A DNA stretch of 64,000 nt, from NCBI RefSeq assembly GCF_004664715.2, contig NC_051068.1:14796298-14860297 (forward strand), read 5' to 3'. Below are positions 39,595 to 50,277 of this stretch, piece by piece. The notes under the pieces are model-generated. The model made no database searches. It saw only the letters and a program-made list of their open reading frames with translations, and was not told the DNA's origin. The position numbers were made by a program, and so were the translations under genes. Every line of letters starts with the position of its first letter. Position 1 is the first letter of the stretch. The DNA comes from Peromyscus leucopus (Eukaryota > Chordata > Mammalia > Rodentia > Cricetidae).

Positions 39595-40150
39595 AACTGC
39601 AGCAGTTAGGACGGTGTCGATTTGCCGTTGTGTCACAGGTTCTGCTTCATTCCAATTGCTTCCTCGATGCGTTTGTCTTAGTTATTCATTCAGTGTCGCA
39701 GGTGCTCTTGGCACTCTTGCTCATGGTTGTCTCCTTCCCAAGAGAATGGGACATGCTCTGTGCGGACCCTTGGTCTAAATCTTTCTCCTAGTCAGCATTT
39801 TTAAAACCGTTTCCTCTTGGGTTGTTGGAAAACACACTTCTGATTTTTCAGCTCTAGGCTGACAGGCAGTAGGTCCTGTGTGGGAAGAAGACGGTTATCC
39901 ACGTGCGTGAGTGGATTTTTGGAGGGATGCCTCAGCACAACACTGAGTCCCCTCTTAGGTTCAGCCAGTACTATCCTTAGCTGTGCCTGGTCACCCCAGG
40001 TCACCCACTTTCTCCAAAGAACAAACCATCAGTCTTTCTCAGGGATGGGGATGGGTGGTCACCCAGCTTTACAGGTAGGGGGAGAGATCCAAGAATACCC
40101 CTGGAGAAACAAGATAGCTTAAATATGTCTTGAAAAAGAAAGCAAAGTCA
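39595..40150. other. Unique sequence
   Basis: No element recognised; slightly CpG-richer at 39610-39700. Confidence 0.5.
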
Positions 40151-40151
40151 A

Positions 40152-40262
40152 ACATAGGTGTGGTGACACGTACTTATAGCCACAACACTTGGGAAGTAGA
40201 GGCTAGCTTGGGTTGTATAAGGCTAGCCTGAGCTATATAATATCCTGTGTCAAGAAGCAACA
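40152..40262 (+). mobile_element. B1/B4-derived SINE
   Basis: 'AGGTGTGGTGACACGTACTT', 'GCCTGAGCTATATAATATCC', 'TGTGTCAAGAAGC'. Confidence 0.65.
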
Positions 40263-40265
40263 AAC

Positions 40266-40488
40266 GGGCTGGAGAGATTGTTCATCAGTGACTAGCACTT
40301 GCTCTGCTTCTGCAAAGGGCCTGGGTTCGGTTCCCAGCATCGTGTGGCAGCTACAACCATCTGTAATTCCAGTCCTGGGGGAGCTGACGCCCTCTTCTGG
40401 CCTCTGAGGGCACTGCATGCATATAATAGACATGCAGGTAAAACACCCATATGCATAAAATAAAAATGAAGGGAAAAATAATAAAAAG
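40266..40488 (+). mobile_element. B2 SINE with CTCF-like core
   Basis: Near full: 'GGGCTGGAGAGATTGTTCAT' to 'CATAAAATAAAAATG'. GCCCTCTTCTGGCC at 40388-40401 matches the B2 segment known to supply CTCF sites in rodents (established); binding here is inference. Confidence 0.95.
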
Positions 40489-40514
40489 AAAGAACAGCCC
40501 ATCAACCAAACAAT

Positions 40515-40640
40515 TTTGTGGGACCACGCCTGTGAACTCAGCTCAGGAAGGCCGAACAAGGGGATCACCTGGTCTCCTGAGGTGTTGGGGACAGAACCAG
40601 GGTTTCTTGCACAATGGGGCAGAGCTCCACCAACCCAGAT
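40515..40640. other. Possible B4 remnant
   Basis: 'GGACCACGCCTGTGAACTCA' and 'GGGGACAGAACCAGGGTTTC' suggest both halves of a B4, in mixed orientation; weak. Confidence 0.3.
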
Positions 40641-40689
40641 ACATCTACAGCGCAAATTCTGTTTCTCCGTTTCTTCTCTTCATACAGCT

Positions 40690-40872
40690 TTAACTACTTT
40701 TATTTATTTGCACACGTGCACACACGCACTCAAGCGCCACAGAGCACGTGTGGGTGTGAGAGGAAGAACTTTGAGGTCCCAGGTCTTCCACCGTGCGGGT
40801 CTTGGAGGTTGACCGAAGCCGTCAGGCTTGGCAGTGAGGGCCGTCGCCCACAGAGCCATCTCGCCGACCCCT
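40690..40872 (-). mobile_element. B3 SINE
   Basis: 'GGTCTTCCACCGTGCGGGTC', 'AAGCCGTCAGGCTTGGCAGT', 'ACAGAGCCATCTCGCCGACC'. Confidence 0.85.
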
Positions 40873-40979
40873 TAGTTGTTTTGCTTTTCTTGTTTGTTTG
40901 TTTGTTTGTTTTGGCCGCCACACTATAGAAGAGCATTCTTTCAGAAATGGCTTTAAAGGCTGTTGTCAATTCAGATGTA

Positions 40980-41088
40980 GCCACATAGCCTAGCATCTCA
41001 GTATTTGGGAAGCGGAGGCAGGAGGATTAGGAGGAGTTCAATGTCATCCTTGGTTACACAGCTACTGGAGACCCTATTTCTAAAAGCA
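40980..41088 (+). mobile_element. B4-like right half
   Basis: 'TAGCATCTCAGTATTTGGGA', 'TTCAATGTCATCCTTGGTTA', 'GGAGACCCTATTTCTAAAAG'. Confidence 0.65.
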
Positions 41089-41287
41089 AAAATACTCAGG
41101 TCCATGTGCACATGCACACACAAACAAGTATCTTAGCTCCACAGGACATGAAGAGTGCAGCCTCCCCCTTATCTGGAAGACAAGGAGACCCAGGGTTCTT
41201 AGGAGGTACAGTAACATAGTGGGTCACAGTGATGGCCCCCAACAGTTATCACTGTCAGCACTGTCAGCCCTCACAGCACTCATGACA

Positions 41288-41376
41288 CTGCATCCCAGTA
41301 ATCTCAACACCTGGGGCACTGAGGCAGGAGGATTGTGATTTGAGACTCTTGGGCTACATAGTGAGACACTGCTATA
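41288..41376 (+). mobile_element. B4-like fragment
   Basis: 'ATCCCAGTAATCTCAACACC', 'ACTGAGGCAGGAGGATTGTG', 'GGGCTACATAGTGAGACACT'. Confidence 0.6.
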
Positions 41377-41659
41377 CAAATGTTTTACAAAAAGTGGAAA
41401 AGAAAGGCATGTGCTTAACTAGTCCCAGTCTAGAATTAATACACATACTAAAATAGGGACACCGTGGCGCCACATCTGCCCTCCACATTCTGTTTGGAGG
41501 ATATTCTAAGCCCTCATGGAGAGATAAATTTAGGGGATAGCCTAAGCTAACAGTAAACTGAGCACCAGGCTGAGGACAAAGGGCTACAGAGGCCAGGGGG
41601 TCCAGGGCAGGTCCCTGGAAGGCAGGACTAAGCTGATGTGTTGTATTTCATTTTATTTA

Positions 41660-41772
41660 CTGTATTTTCCTGGAGAAAGTCTCATGTAGCCCAGGCTGGC
41701 CTTGAACTTTATTCTCCAACTTCTCCCTTCCAAGTGCTGGGATGCAGGGGTGCATCATCATGCCCAGTTTCA
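41660..41772 (-). mobile_element. B1/B4-derived SINE
   Basis: 'AGTCTCATGTAGCCCAGGCT', 'GGCCTTGAACTTTATTCTCC', 'AGTGCTGGGATGCAGGGGTG'. Confidence 0.75.
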
Positions 41773-41816
41773 GATAAATTCTAATTATTTACCAATATTT
41801 AGATATCAGAAGTTGG

Positions 41817-42005
41817 GAGCTGGTTGGTGATGGCCTATGCCTTTAATCCCAGCACATGGGAAGCAGATGTAGACGGATCTCTAAGAGGCCAGCCTGGTCT
41901 ACAGAACAAGTTCCAGGACAGCCAAGATGACAAGGAAAAACCTTGTCTTGAAAAACCAAAAACCAAAACAAAACAAATAGGCAAACAAACAAAAAAAGAA
42001 AAGAA
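41817..42005 (+). mobile_element. B1 SINE with A-rich tail
   Basis: 'GGTTGGTGATGGCCTATGCC', 'GAGGCCAGCCTGGTCTACAG', 'AAAAACCTTGTCTTGAAAAA'; lacks GTGAGTTTG in the middle. Confidence 0.93.
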
Positions 42006-42261
42006 ATCAGGAGACCTCACATATGCATACTAATAGTCTCAGCTTCCCATGACAAACTGGAAGATCTGGAGGTCCTGGGCCCTCACTGCCCTTCTGAATG
42101 ACACCACACTGGATTGTCACCGGGTGCTGAGTTTCTACCCGTGTTTGGCAGAGGAAGAGCCAAGAGATGACGTGGTGCTTGTACAAACAGCCACTGGACT
42201 TGCTCAGAGGTGAATTTCTAAGGTGGAATATTTGAGGAGAGATCAAAGGAACAGATGAAAA

Positions 42262-42555
42262 AAATCACTGTGGGAGAGAGGCTTAGGAAGCCCTGCCCCT
42301 CCCTAGGGATCTATAGGCAGTGAGTGGATGATGGGACAGGGAGAGACTGTAAGTGCTCATTGTCCTGTAAATAACCTCTCACTCAAGCTCAGTCTGCACC
42401 CCAATGAAACTCATGGGCTTACCCTGCACTCCCTTAAAAGAGAAAGGGGACCAGCTAGAAAGAGGGAGACCGAGAGTGTGAGAGCAACAAGACAGGGTGG
42501 GGGTGAGTATGATCAAAATATATTACATACATGTATGAATTTTAAAAAATTCACA
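42262..42555 (+). mobile_element. L1 3' end (Lx-like), sense
   Basis: 'CCTCCCTAGGGATCTATAGG', 'CCTGTAAATAACCTCTCACT', 'GAGTATGATCAAAATATATT' and 'TTTTAAAAAATTCAC' correspond to the terminal part of rodent L1 3' UTRs. Confidence 0.8.
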
Positions 42556-42596
42556 GTATTGACTAGCGGCCCGGTGTATAATAGAAGGTAACTGTA

Positions 42597-42742
42597 AGCC
42601 AGGTGTGGTGATACACATACCTGTGACCCCAGAACTCAGGAGGCAAGAATAGCAGGAGTTCCAGGTCATCATCAGCTGCATAGCAAATTGAGCCAGCCTG
42701 AGCTACATGAGACCCTACCTCATAAAATAGATAAATAAATGT
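42597..42742 (+). mobile_element. B4/B1-like SINE
   Basis: 'AGCCAGGTGTGGTGATACAC', 'TTCCAGGTCATCATCAGCTG', 'ACATGAGACCCTACCTCATA'. Confidence 0.8.
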
Positions 42743-42944
42743 AGCTGGGCCACAGTGCATTCCCAGGAGGCAAGAGCCTGGGCACTCAGTCTCCTAGTTA
42801 GCAGCTGGATCTACAGGAAGTTCCCATACTCTTTGAATTGGCTCAGTGAACTGGCAAGGTGTTTTCGACGACCGTATCGTTTCAATGTAAAACTTCACTG
42901 GTCCTAATGCAAACCGAAGATATGCTTTCAAAGATGATCAGAGG

Positions 42945-43005
42945 AGCCAAATTCCAGCACTCTGGAGGCTGAAGCAGGTCAGGAGTTTAAGGTCAGCCTG
43001 GGCTA
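42945..43005 (+). mobile_element. B1/B4 fragment
   Basis: 'AAATTCCAGCACTCTGGAGG', 'TTTAAGGTCAGCCTGGGCTA'. Confidence 0.6.
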
Positions 43006-43009
43006 CTGA

Positions 43010-43410
43010 AAGAGGCGGTTTCTTTTACCATAATTTTTATACTGCTCACGTGCAAACCTTATGTATATTTTTAACAACAGTCTTGGCCACTTGTTGAAAC
43101 CACGGCAGTGTCTAGGGCCACGGAGACCTGCTGCATTGTGGCTCCTGATGCACTTTGCCCTGAAGGTTCTGCCTGATGAGTGACAGGTGTGCTGCACCTC
43201 TGGCCAAGTGGCTCTTAATACCGGATGCAAGCCTTGCCCAGGCTGAGTAAGATTTACTTCGTAAAGATTTAACACAGAACGTGGCGTGGGGTGGGAGCAG
43301 GGAGGAAACAGCAAGGCCGGGGACGGGGTAAGAGACCACGCTTCTTCATTTTATTCCACCAACTTGTATAACATTTTCATCAGATTCCCTCCTTTTGAGA
43401 ATCGACTTCA
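43010..43410. other. Unique sequence
   Basis: A minus-strand open frame of about 100 codons covers 43003-43314 but resembles no protein I know. Confidence 0.4.
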
Positions 43411-43412
43411 TG

Positions 43413-43500
43413 AGGGCCAGTGGGATGGCTCAGTGTGTAAGGGTGCTTGCTGGCAAGACTGATGGCCTGGGTTCGATCCCCAGGACCCACATAGTGGCAG
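43413..43500 (+). mobile_element. B3 SINE, 5' part
   Basis: 'GAGGGCCAGTGGGATGGCTC', 'GCCTGGGTTCGATCCCCAGG', 'ACCCACATAGTGGCAGC'; stops there. Confidence 0.85.
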
Positions 43501-43509
43501 CTGAGACCC

Positions 43510-44085
43510 TGGTTCTCCTGAATATCTGCTTACTGACTATGTCGTTTTCAAGGCTGACCTCTTTTGAATAAATGGCTCCTAAAAAAAAAAACCTCTCAGC
43601 ATGCTCTGCAACTTCATGTTTCTGCAACAACTAAAACAAGTTTTCATAGAGATAGTCTTTGAAGAATAATTGCTTAAAAATCCCCCAACTCTCTACCCTC
43701 CATCTATACTTGGAGCTGGAGACACTGACTGTTCCCGTTCCCAAGAGGAAGTGGCAGCGAGGCTGCAGTCCGTGTCTTCACATAGTGATCCATTGTGACA
43801 GTCCTGGCCCACACAAGTGAATCATTGATTGAAACCATGAGCAGCAAGGACTTCCTGAACTTAATTTTTTCTCCTTTAATCATTTTATGTCTGGGAGCTA
43901 AAGTCATTCGCTGTGCAATTTAAAACTAAAAATATGTGAGCTACAGACTTTGCAGTGCGGCCTCTCCCGCTGAGACATCATGTGTGGGTGCAGTTCCTAC
44001 GTCCACACAGATCACAGCTTGTTTGGGACTTGACGAGAATATCTTCCATCAGAAGACTTGGCCATCGCTGGGTGACTTGAGAACT
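43510..44085. other. Unique sequence
   Basis: Nothing recognised beyond an A11 run near 43581. Confidence 0.5.
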
Positions 44086-44090
44086 CCTGA

Positions 44091-44225
44091 GGTGGGTGTG
44101 GTGATTCATACGTGTAACCCTAGGCCTTGGGAGGCAGAGACAGGAGGATTGCCACAACTTCAAGTCTGTCTTACACAGATAGACCCTGCCTCAAGCAAAC
44201 AAGCAAAACAAAAACAACAACAACA
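44091..44225 (+). mobile_element. B1/B4-like SINE, short
   Basis: 'GGTGGGTGTGGTGATTCATA', 'GGGAGGCAGAGACAGGAGGA', 'AGACCCTGCCTCAAGCAAAC', tail (CAA)n. Confidence 0.75.
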
Positions 44226-44229
44226 AGAA

Positions 44230-44970
44230 GAAAAAGCCAGGGTGGAGGCAAGAGCTGGGGCTTATTTCTGTCTTCCTAGATGAGTTGAGCACGTCCTGGG
44301 CTATGAGACCCTGTCTCCAACAAAGCTAAACACATCAGCAAACACAAAACTCTGCCCTCTCCCTAAAAAAGAGAACTCTTGGGACTAATCAAGATGTTGA
44401 GTTGCCTTTGCCTTTAAAATTGATTTCAAGATATGTTCGTTGAAACAAAAAATAATACGGTTGGAGCTGTGCGTCTATCAGAGTGACTGACAGGTTGGAA
44501 TTCGCTGGGAAAATAGATTATTTTCCCTCAATGAGAGTAAAGTTTTGGTTTTTGAAGTCAATCAGAAAACTAACAATTTGGACAGATGAAGAATCAGCTT
44601 CCCTCTCTGAAACAGTGTATTTCTAATGATTTTTATGGACACTATAATAAGGATCTGGGAACAAAAGCTGGGTATGGACGTGTTTTTAGCCAGGAGACTG
44701 ACAAGAAATAATGGCATGAAATAAAGTAGATTTTTTTTAACTGACAAAGTTCTCACTTCTTTTATATTGTGTGAAATAAAATTGAAAAAAAATCTGTTAA
44801 TACTTCAGTTCTTCAGTACTGGCTGTATTTTTTGTGGCTAAAACTTTGTCATAGATATTTATATATGTGTTTTTTTTTTAAAATATGTTGTAGCAAGGTG
44901 CGATGCTTTATATCAAGTTTCCCAAACACTCAGTGTTTGTAATATGAGTATACATAGTGTGAAATTTAAG
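44230..44970. other. Unique AT-rich sequence
   Basis: No repeat recognised. Confidence 0.5.
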
Positions 44971-44976
44971 TCTAAA

Positions 44977-45130
44977 GAGGTGACGGCTGTAATCACAGCA
45001 CTCAGGGGGCTGGGGTTGGGGGAGGTGGTCTGGAAGTTTGAGGCCAGACCCTACAAAGTGAGTTCTAGGCCAGCCAGGAATACATAGCTAGACCCTGTCT
45101 CAGAATACCCCCCCCCAAAAAAAAAACCCC
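44977..45130 (+). mobile_element. B1-derived SINE
   Basis: 'CTGTAATCACAGCACTCAGG', 'GTGAGTTCTAGGCCAGCCAG', 'AGACCCTGTCTCAGAATACC', then C8A9 low complexity. Confidence 0.8.
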
Positions 45131-45159
45131 AAGAAAACACTAATTGAAATCTCTAGTAT

Positions 45160-45234
45160 ATGTGCATGGTGCTAGGAATTGAACTCGGCCTTATACAAAC
45201 TAGGTAACCATCAATGAGCTACAACCCCAATCCC
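45160..45234 (-). mobile_element. ID/B4-left fragment
   Basis: 'TGGTGCTAGGAATTGAACTC', 'CAATGAGCTACAACCCCAAT', the antisense ID-like end of B4. Confidence 0.65.
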
Positions 45235-45294
45235 TAAATCAGGATTTAATGACAATATCTTTTGATTTACTGGTGTGAGTACAATAGATGATTG

Positions 45295-45640
45295 TATGAG
45301 TTACTCTCCCATAGCTGTGATAAGATACTGTGGCCAAGGCAGCTTGTAGAACAAAGTTATTTGTAGCTTGTGACTACAGAAGGATAGAGTGCATGATGGC
45401 AGAGTGCAGGTATCAGGTGGCAGGTGGCTGGAGCAGCAGCTGAGAGCTTACAAGCAGGAGGCAGAGAGCACGCTGGGAATGGGAGGAGTCTTTTGACACC
45501 TCGAAGTCTGCCCACAGTGACACCCCCCCCCAAGCAAGGCCACACCTCTTAATCCTTTCCAAACAGTTCCATCAGCTGTGATCCAAGCACTCAAGTACAG
45601 AGCCTGTGGGAGTCATTCTCACTCAACCACACTTTAATTT
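45295..45640 (-). mobile_element. MaLR-like LTR
   Basis: 'AGCTGTGATAAGATACTGTG', 'CCAAGGCAGCTTGTAGAAC', 'GGAGGCAGAGAGCACGCTGG', 'AAACAGTTCCATCAGCTGTG' are collinear with the complement of a common rodent MaLR LTR. The poly(A)-signal position reads AATAAC. Confidence 0.7.
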
Positions 45641-45716
45641 TGTGCTACCGAGGTTGGAAACTAGGGCCTCACACACACCAGGCAAGAGCTTTTCCACTGG
45701 CTGTATCCGCTCAACC
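45641..45716 (-). mobile_element. ID/B4-left fragment
   Basis: 'CTAGGGCCTCACACACACCA', 'GGCAAGAGCTTTTCCACTGG'. Confidence 0.55.
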
Positions 45717-45732
45717 TGTATCACTTAAGGAA

Positions 45733-45868
45733 GCTGAGCGTCACAATAGGGGCCTGTAATTGCAGCTACTTGTGAGACTGAGGTAGGAGGAGGACAGACT
45801 GAAGCCCATCCTCAGGTACAGAATGAGTTCAAGGCCAATTAGCAGGAAATCATTTCAAAATAAAAAAT
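45733..45868 (+). mobile_element. B4-like SINE, diverged
   Basis: 'GGGGCCTGTAATTGCAGCTA', 'GAAGCCCATCCTCAGGTACA', 'AGTTCAAGGCCAATTAGCAG'. Confidence 0.6.
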
Positions 45869-45869
45869 A

Positions 45870-47030
45870 AAAAGCAGGCTGGATGTGTAGCTCACTCACA
45901 GTGCCGCGCTCCCGTAGGCTCCTGTATCCCTGTTCTCAGATCACGATGCCAAGCTTTTGCGTTCCTGGGGTCACCTTTCCCCAGTTCTTGGGTGACTGAC
46001 TCCAGGCACAGCCTCTGTTCCAGGTGTCTGGTTCTAGTTTGCATGTATCTGTGTTTTAATACCGTCAGCCTAATTCACAGCTATTACCCAGGCATTCCCC
46101 AAAACCTGGGTCAGAGTTGCAGTCCGTTACTTTTGGTGATATTAGTAAATAAGCCAAAGGTGTAAGGAAAGTATTCTCAGATGATGGAGATGTAGCCGAG
46201 CCACATATTCAATGATGGCGATAAGGTCTGGTTAGCAATGACAGATCCAGTCCAGCCTTCCCATAGGGCACGGGGAAGTAGACACCAGGGACCTGTACAA
46301 TTGTCTCTGGAAACAATATGACTTCACCCAGCCTCTGCCTTTCATCTGGATCCAGAACAGACAAGAACATAAAAGCATCATTCTTTCTTATCCCATCCTG
46401 TTTACCCTGCAAGCCCGGCACCCGCCTAGGCCTCAGCCTACACGTCCTCTATAAGAGTTAGGAGATGTTGGGCTCGCCCAGCACGCCTCTGGCTTCCACT
46501 CTCCTCAGGCTGACCTCAGCCAGCGGCCAGAATTGACCAGTGAAAGGCTCTGTCTGTCCAGGGCCTTGTGGGGAGGTAACACCCAGCCTCCAGTGACTCA
46601 GATCCTCATCTCTTCAAAGGTGCTCAAGCCTTCAGGGAGCTCACTTAGAACGCAGTGATAAGCACAGGGAGAGTCCCAGGCTTACTGAGGGAGTGGCCAC
46701 ATCTACCGTGACAGGACAGGGGCCAGATTTGGCATTTTGGAAAAGGCAGTGAAGTGGGACCCACCCTGGTGCCTCTGAGTGAATCAATGCACTGTGTTCC
46801 ACCCAGAAGAACTCCCTTCAGCTCTAATTCCTGCCCCGGGGATCCATCTGTACTCTGAGGGTATGCACACAGGACAGATAACTCACTGTGGCGAAGGACC
46901 TTCTTGCTCAGTCCCAATGAATGACCCTTTCATAAACTGTGGGGTCCTGCTGACTTACAGGCTCATCAGACCATGGCTGGGAGAGGAACCCTAATGGCAG
47001 AGATGTTGACTCAGATATGAACCTTATCTT
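45870..47030. other. 1.2-kb unique island
   Basis: No SINE recognised. A 71-codon minus-strand frame (46209-46421) reads DAFMFLSVLDPDERQRL but lacks an ATG at its start, and I recognise no family. 'CACGTCCTCTATAAGAGTTA' near 46440 has a TATA-like core. Confidence 0.45.
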
Positions 47031-47034
47031 CACG

Positions 47035-47155
47035 CCTCCCTTCCCCTCCTCTCTCCTCTCCCTTCTCCCTTTCTCCTTCTCCCCTCTCCCTTCCCCTCTC
47101 CTCTGTTCCCTTTCATCCCCTCCCCTCCTCTCCTTTTCCATTCCTTTCTTCCTCT
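47035..47155. repeat. CT-rich tract
   Basis: About 120 bases of CCCTTCTCC-type pyrimidine sequence with few purines. Confidence 0.93.
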
Positions 47156-47181
47156 CTTTGTTATGGTGATGAAATGTTTTT

Positions 47182-47288
47182 GTTTTGCTTTGAGATAGGG
47201 TCTCATTATATGGCCCAGGTTGGCCTCAAACTCCAACTCCCCTGCCTCCCAAGTTCTGAAATGACAGGAGTGAGTCAGCATGCCCCAT
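47182..47288 (-). mobile_element. B1/B4-derived SINE
   Basis: 'TTTGAGATAGGGTCTCATTA', 'CCAGGTTGGCCTCAAACTCC', 'GAGTGAGTCAGCATGCCCCA'. Confidence 0.75.
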
Positions 47289-47398
47289 TTAAGGTGACAG
47301 CTTTTAATGCTTAATGTAATATATTAATCCAAAATACAATATTACTGTTCTCAGTGTCTCATGATTATCCGTCAAATAGATTAAAAATCCAAATTAGG

Positions 47399-47612
47399 GG
47401 GCTCGAGAAATGACTTGATGCTTAAGAGCTCTTGCTGCTCTTCCAGAGGACCTGAGTTCAGTTCCAACATCCACCAGGCAATTCACAACTGTCTGTTGTG
47501 AATTTGAGCCTCAGGTACCTGATGATCTCTTATGGCCTACTCAGGAACCTGCATTCATAACCACACATGGTCACATACTTATGTACATAATTTTAAAAGT
47601 AATAAAATATTT
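47399..47612 (+). mobile_element. B2 SINE, diverged
   Basis: 'GGGGCTCGAGAAATGACTTG', 'TTGCTGCTCTTCCAGAGGAC', 'ACATACTTATGTACATAATT'. Confidence 0.9.
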
Positions 47613-47617
47613 TTTAA

Positions 47618-47753
47618 AAGCTGGGCAGTGATGGTGCATGACTTTAATCCCAGCACTTGGGAGGTGGATCTCTATGTCTTTGATGCCAGCCTGGTCTACA
47701 GAGTGAGTTACAGGACAGCTAGGGCAACACAGAGAAACCCTGTCTCAAAAAAT
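47618..47753 (+). mobile_element. B1 SINE
   Basis: 'AGCTGGGCAGTGATGGTGCA' to 'GAGAAACCCTGTCTCAAAAA'; GCAGAGGCAG deleted. Confidence 0.94.
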
Positions 47754-47763
47754 CATATATTTA

Positions 47764-47764
<1 letters not shown>

Positions 47765-47817
<53 letters not shown>
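47765..47817. repeat. (CA)26 microsatellite
   Basis: Uninterrupted CA run. Confidence 0.98.
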
Positions 47818-47821
<4 letters not shown>

Positions 47822-47989
47822 TGCTCCCAAAATTGAGAAGTTTTTTCAGATGATGTCTGGGGTCTGAATTTAATATCGGAAGATCACATTAATTCTTTGA
47901 GTGGAGATCAAGTCCTAATGAGTTTATGAGTAAATAGTATAAATGATACATTTCCTTGCTACCAAAACAAAACAAAATCAAGAAAAGAG

Positions 47990-48118
47990 CAGGAGCAGGG
48001 CTCTAAGGGGTTTATGAGACTGAGGCATGAAGATGACAGGTTTGAGGCTAGCCTAGGCCACACAATAAGTTCCAGGCCAGTGGAGACCACACAGTGAGCC
48101 TCCATCTCAAAAAAAGGA
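47990..48118 (+). mobile_element. B4-like SINE
   Basis: 'AGACTGAGGCATGAAGATGA', 'TTTGAGGCTAGCCTAGGCCA', 'AGTTCCAGGCCAGTGGAGAC'. Confidence 0.65.
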
Positions 48119-48119
48119 A

Positions 48120-48800
48120 GAAAAAGCAGCACAAATTCACTGTATCATGTAAGTGGTGTTTGCTGCGTAAGGAAACTCACAGCTGTGTAAAGTATGTATC
48201 CAGTAAATCCCCACGCTTTCCCTCCCTCTTCTTTCTCATCCCTTGTCCTGTTAGTCCCGTTTGGTCCCCAGGCCAGTTGGCTTCTATTTTTCATGTCATA
48301 TGTACACACAGGATTTTCTATATCTATACCAAATATCCGATATCTGTGTAAAACTTGGAAAGCACTGTGGGGATCAGAGGAAGCCCTGAGTGAGTGAAGT
48401 CCTGAGTGAGTGAAGTCCTGAGTGAATGTGTGTTGCATTGTCAACACCACACAACCATATTGAGGTCACCAATGCCTCAGCTCCATGTAGGAGTGGTAAA
48501 GCCTTGCCCAGGAGAAACTCAAGAGAGATGTCAGGTTCCTTGGGAGTCTGAATGCGATTCAGTGACCAGTGTGTGCGAAGACTAGCAACCACAGCTTCAT
48601 CCTCCTCCTTGATATTTACAGCCTGAGACTGCTCAACTATAAAGACCTACTGTGGAGACTAGCTAGCCCCATACCCTGAGCTGCACCTGATAGACAGCTG
48701 AGGTTCCAGGTAGCTGGTGATAGTAGGTGCCCTCCGTTAGAGTGTGACCATCCCCAACTTCCCTGTATGTGTGTGTCTGTATCTTTTCTTCGTACCCTCA
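48120..48800. other. Unique sequence with a small minisatellite
   Basis: Contains a 16-bp unit CCTGAGTGAGTGAAGT repeated about 2.7 times at 48384-48427; nothing else recognised. Confidence 0.6.
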
Positions 48801-48806
48801 CCACCC

Positions 48807-49300
48807 TGTTGTGGAATATGTGAAGAAGTGTGGTATTTGTTTATGCTTCATTTGTTTAGTTATGTAAAGGTGTGTTATATTTGTTTCTGCTGTATTTGTC
48901 TAATTATGTCAAGATGTGCTGCTGTTTCACCTTGCCTGCCTAAGGCACCTGGTTGGTCTAATAAAAAGCTGAATGGCCAATAGCTAGGCAGGAGAGGATA
49001 GGCGGGGCTGGTGGGCAGAGAGAATAAGGAGGAGAAGAGAAGAGAATGAGAGGAGAGAATGAGGGAGAAAAAAAGGGAGACACCTGGAGCCAGCCAGCCA
49101 GGCAAACATGGAGTAAGACATACAGAATGAAAGAAAGGTAAAAAACCCTGAGGCAAAATGTAGATGAAGAGAAACAGGTTAATATGAATTGTAAGAGTTA
49201 GCAAGAAACAAGCATAAGATAAGGCCAAACACTCGTAGCTAATAAGTCTCCATGTCATGATTTGGGAGTTGGTTGATGGCCTAAAATGAAACCTGTTACA
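48807..49300 (+). mobile_element. Solo LTR, class II ERV type (494 bp)
   Basis: Starts TGTTGTGG and ends CTGTTACA, so has TG…CA termini; flanked by CCACCC (48801-48806) and CCACCT (49301-49306), a 5-of-6 match to the 6-bp duplication typical of class II ERVs. An AATAAAAAGC promoter-like motif lies near 48960. The same LTR type occurs antisense at 51085-52062. No internal viral sequence adjoins it. Confidence 0.88.
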
Positions 49301-49419
49301 CCACCTCTAGTCAGGATTCTAGGATCCAAGTCACATGGGTCTTGATAAACCGCACATGAGAATTAAGCCAGTCTCAGAAAAAGACTCTCTTAATCTGATT
49401 CCAAGAATATTTTTGTTGT

Positions 49420-49505
49420 TTTTGAGACATGGTCTCATGTAGCCCAGTCTGGCCTCTCAGTGAAGATGACTTTGAAGTACTGATCTTCCTGCCACTCTCC
49501 CCCCA
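49420..49505 (-). mobile_element. B4-like fragment
   Basis: 'TTTGAGACATGGTCTCATGT', 'TGAAGATGACTTTGAAGTAC'. A (CA)n run of about 22 units follows at 49518-49562. Confidence 0.7.
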
Positions 49506-49519
49506 CAATGTATGTGCTT

Positions 49520-49567
<48 letters not shown>

Positions 49568-49568
<1 letters not shown>

Positions 49569-50085
49569 CGGGATATGGTGGCACAAGCCTGTAATACCAA
49601 CACTTAGGAGGCTGAGACAGTGAGATCACAAGTGGAGACCAAGCCAAGTTACTTGGTTGCTGTGGGATATCATTCTGTATGCTGTGAATATGTGTTGCTC
49701 TGATTGGTTGATAAATAAAATGCTGATTGGCCAGTAGCCAGGCAGGAAGTATAGGTGGGGTGAGAGACGAGGAGAATTCTGGGAAGAGGAAGGGCTGAGT
49801 CAGGAATCACTAGCCAGACACAGAGGAAGCAAGATGTGAAGGCAGAACTGAGAAAAGGTACCAAGCCATGTGGCTAAACATAGATAAGTATTATGGGTTA
49901 ATCTAAGTGTAAGAGCTAGTCAGTAATAAGCCTGACCTAATGGCCAAGCAGTTATAATTAATATAAGCCTCTGAATGATGATTTTATAAGTGGGCTGTGG
50001 GACTGGAGGGGCCTGGCAGACCAGAGAAATCTTCCAACTACACTTGGTGACTTTCAGACCAGTCTAGGCTACAGTAGAACAACTG
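49568..50085 (+). mobile_element. B4-like SINE split by a solo LTR
   Basis: Left part 'GGATATGGTGGCACAAGCCT' to 49657, right part 'TCAGACCAGTCTAGGCTACA' from 50043. The LTR between them accounts for the gap. Confidence 0.65.
49658..50042 (+). mobile_element. Solo LTR, class II ERV type (385 bp), perfect TSD
   Basis: TGCTGTGGGATATC…TTCCAACTACA bounded by perfect 6-bp duplications CTTGGT (49652-49657, 50043-50048). Inverted CCAAT-like ATTGG boxes flank a TAAATAAAA motif near 49710. Resembles RMER-type LTRs as I recall them; not checked. Confidence 0.93.
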
Positions 50086-50088
50086 GCT

Positions 50089-50230
50089 CTCCAGGCAGTG
50101 GTGGCGCACGCCTTTAATCCCAGCACTCAGGAGGCAGAGGCAGGCGGATCTCTGTGAGTTCAAGGCCAGCCTGGTCTACTAAGTGAGTTCCAGAAAAGGT
50201 ACAAAGCTACACAGAGAAACCCTGTCTCGG

Positions 50231-50258
<28 letters not shown>
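50089..50258 (+). mobile_element. B1 SINE with target duplication
   Basis: 'CCAGGCAGTGGTGGCGCACG' to a long A tail, flanked by AACTGGCT (50081-50088, 50259-50266). Right half has the variant 'CCAGAAAAGGTACAAAGC'. Confidence 0.97.
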
Positions 50259-50263
<5 letters not shown>

Positions 50264-50277
50264 GCTGTTTTTATTAT

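Noticed and set aside
46209..46421. Minus-strand frame reading DAFMFLSVLDPDERQRL
   Set aside because: Looks protein-like at a glance, but lacks an ATG at its start and matches no family I know; could be a relic of an old mobile element.
48384..48427. Regularly spaced short repeats considered as a CRISPR-like array
   Set aside because: The units are tandem without spacers, and the setting is mammalian; it is a small minisatellite.
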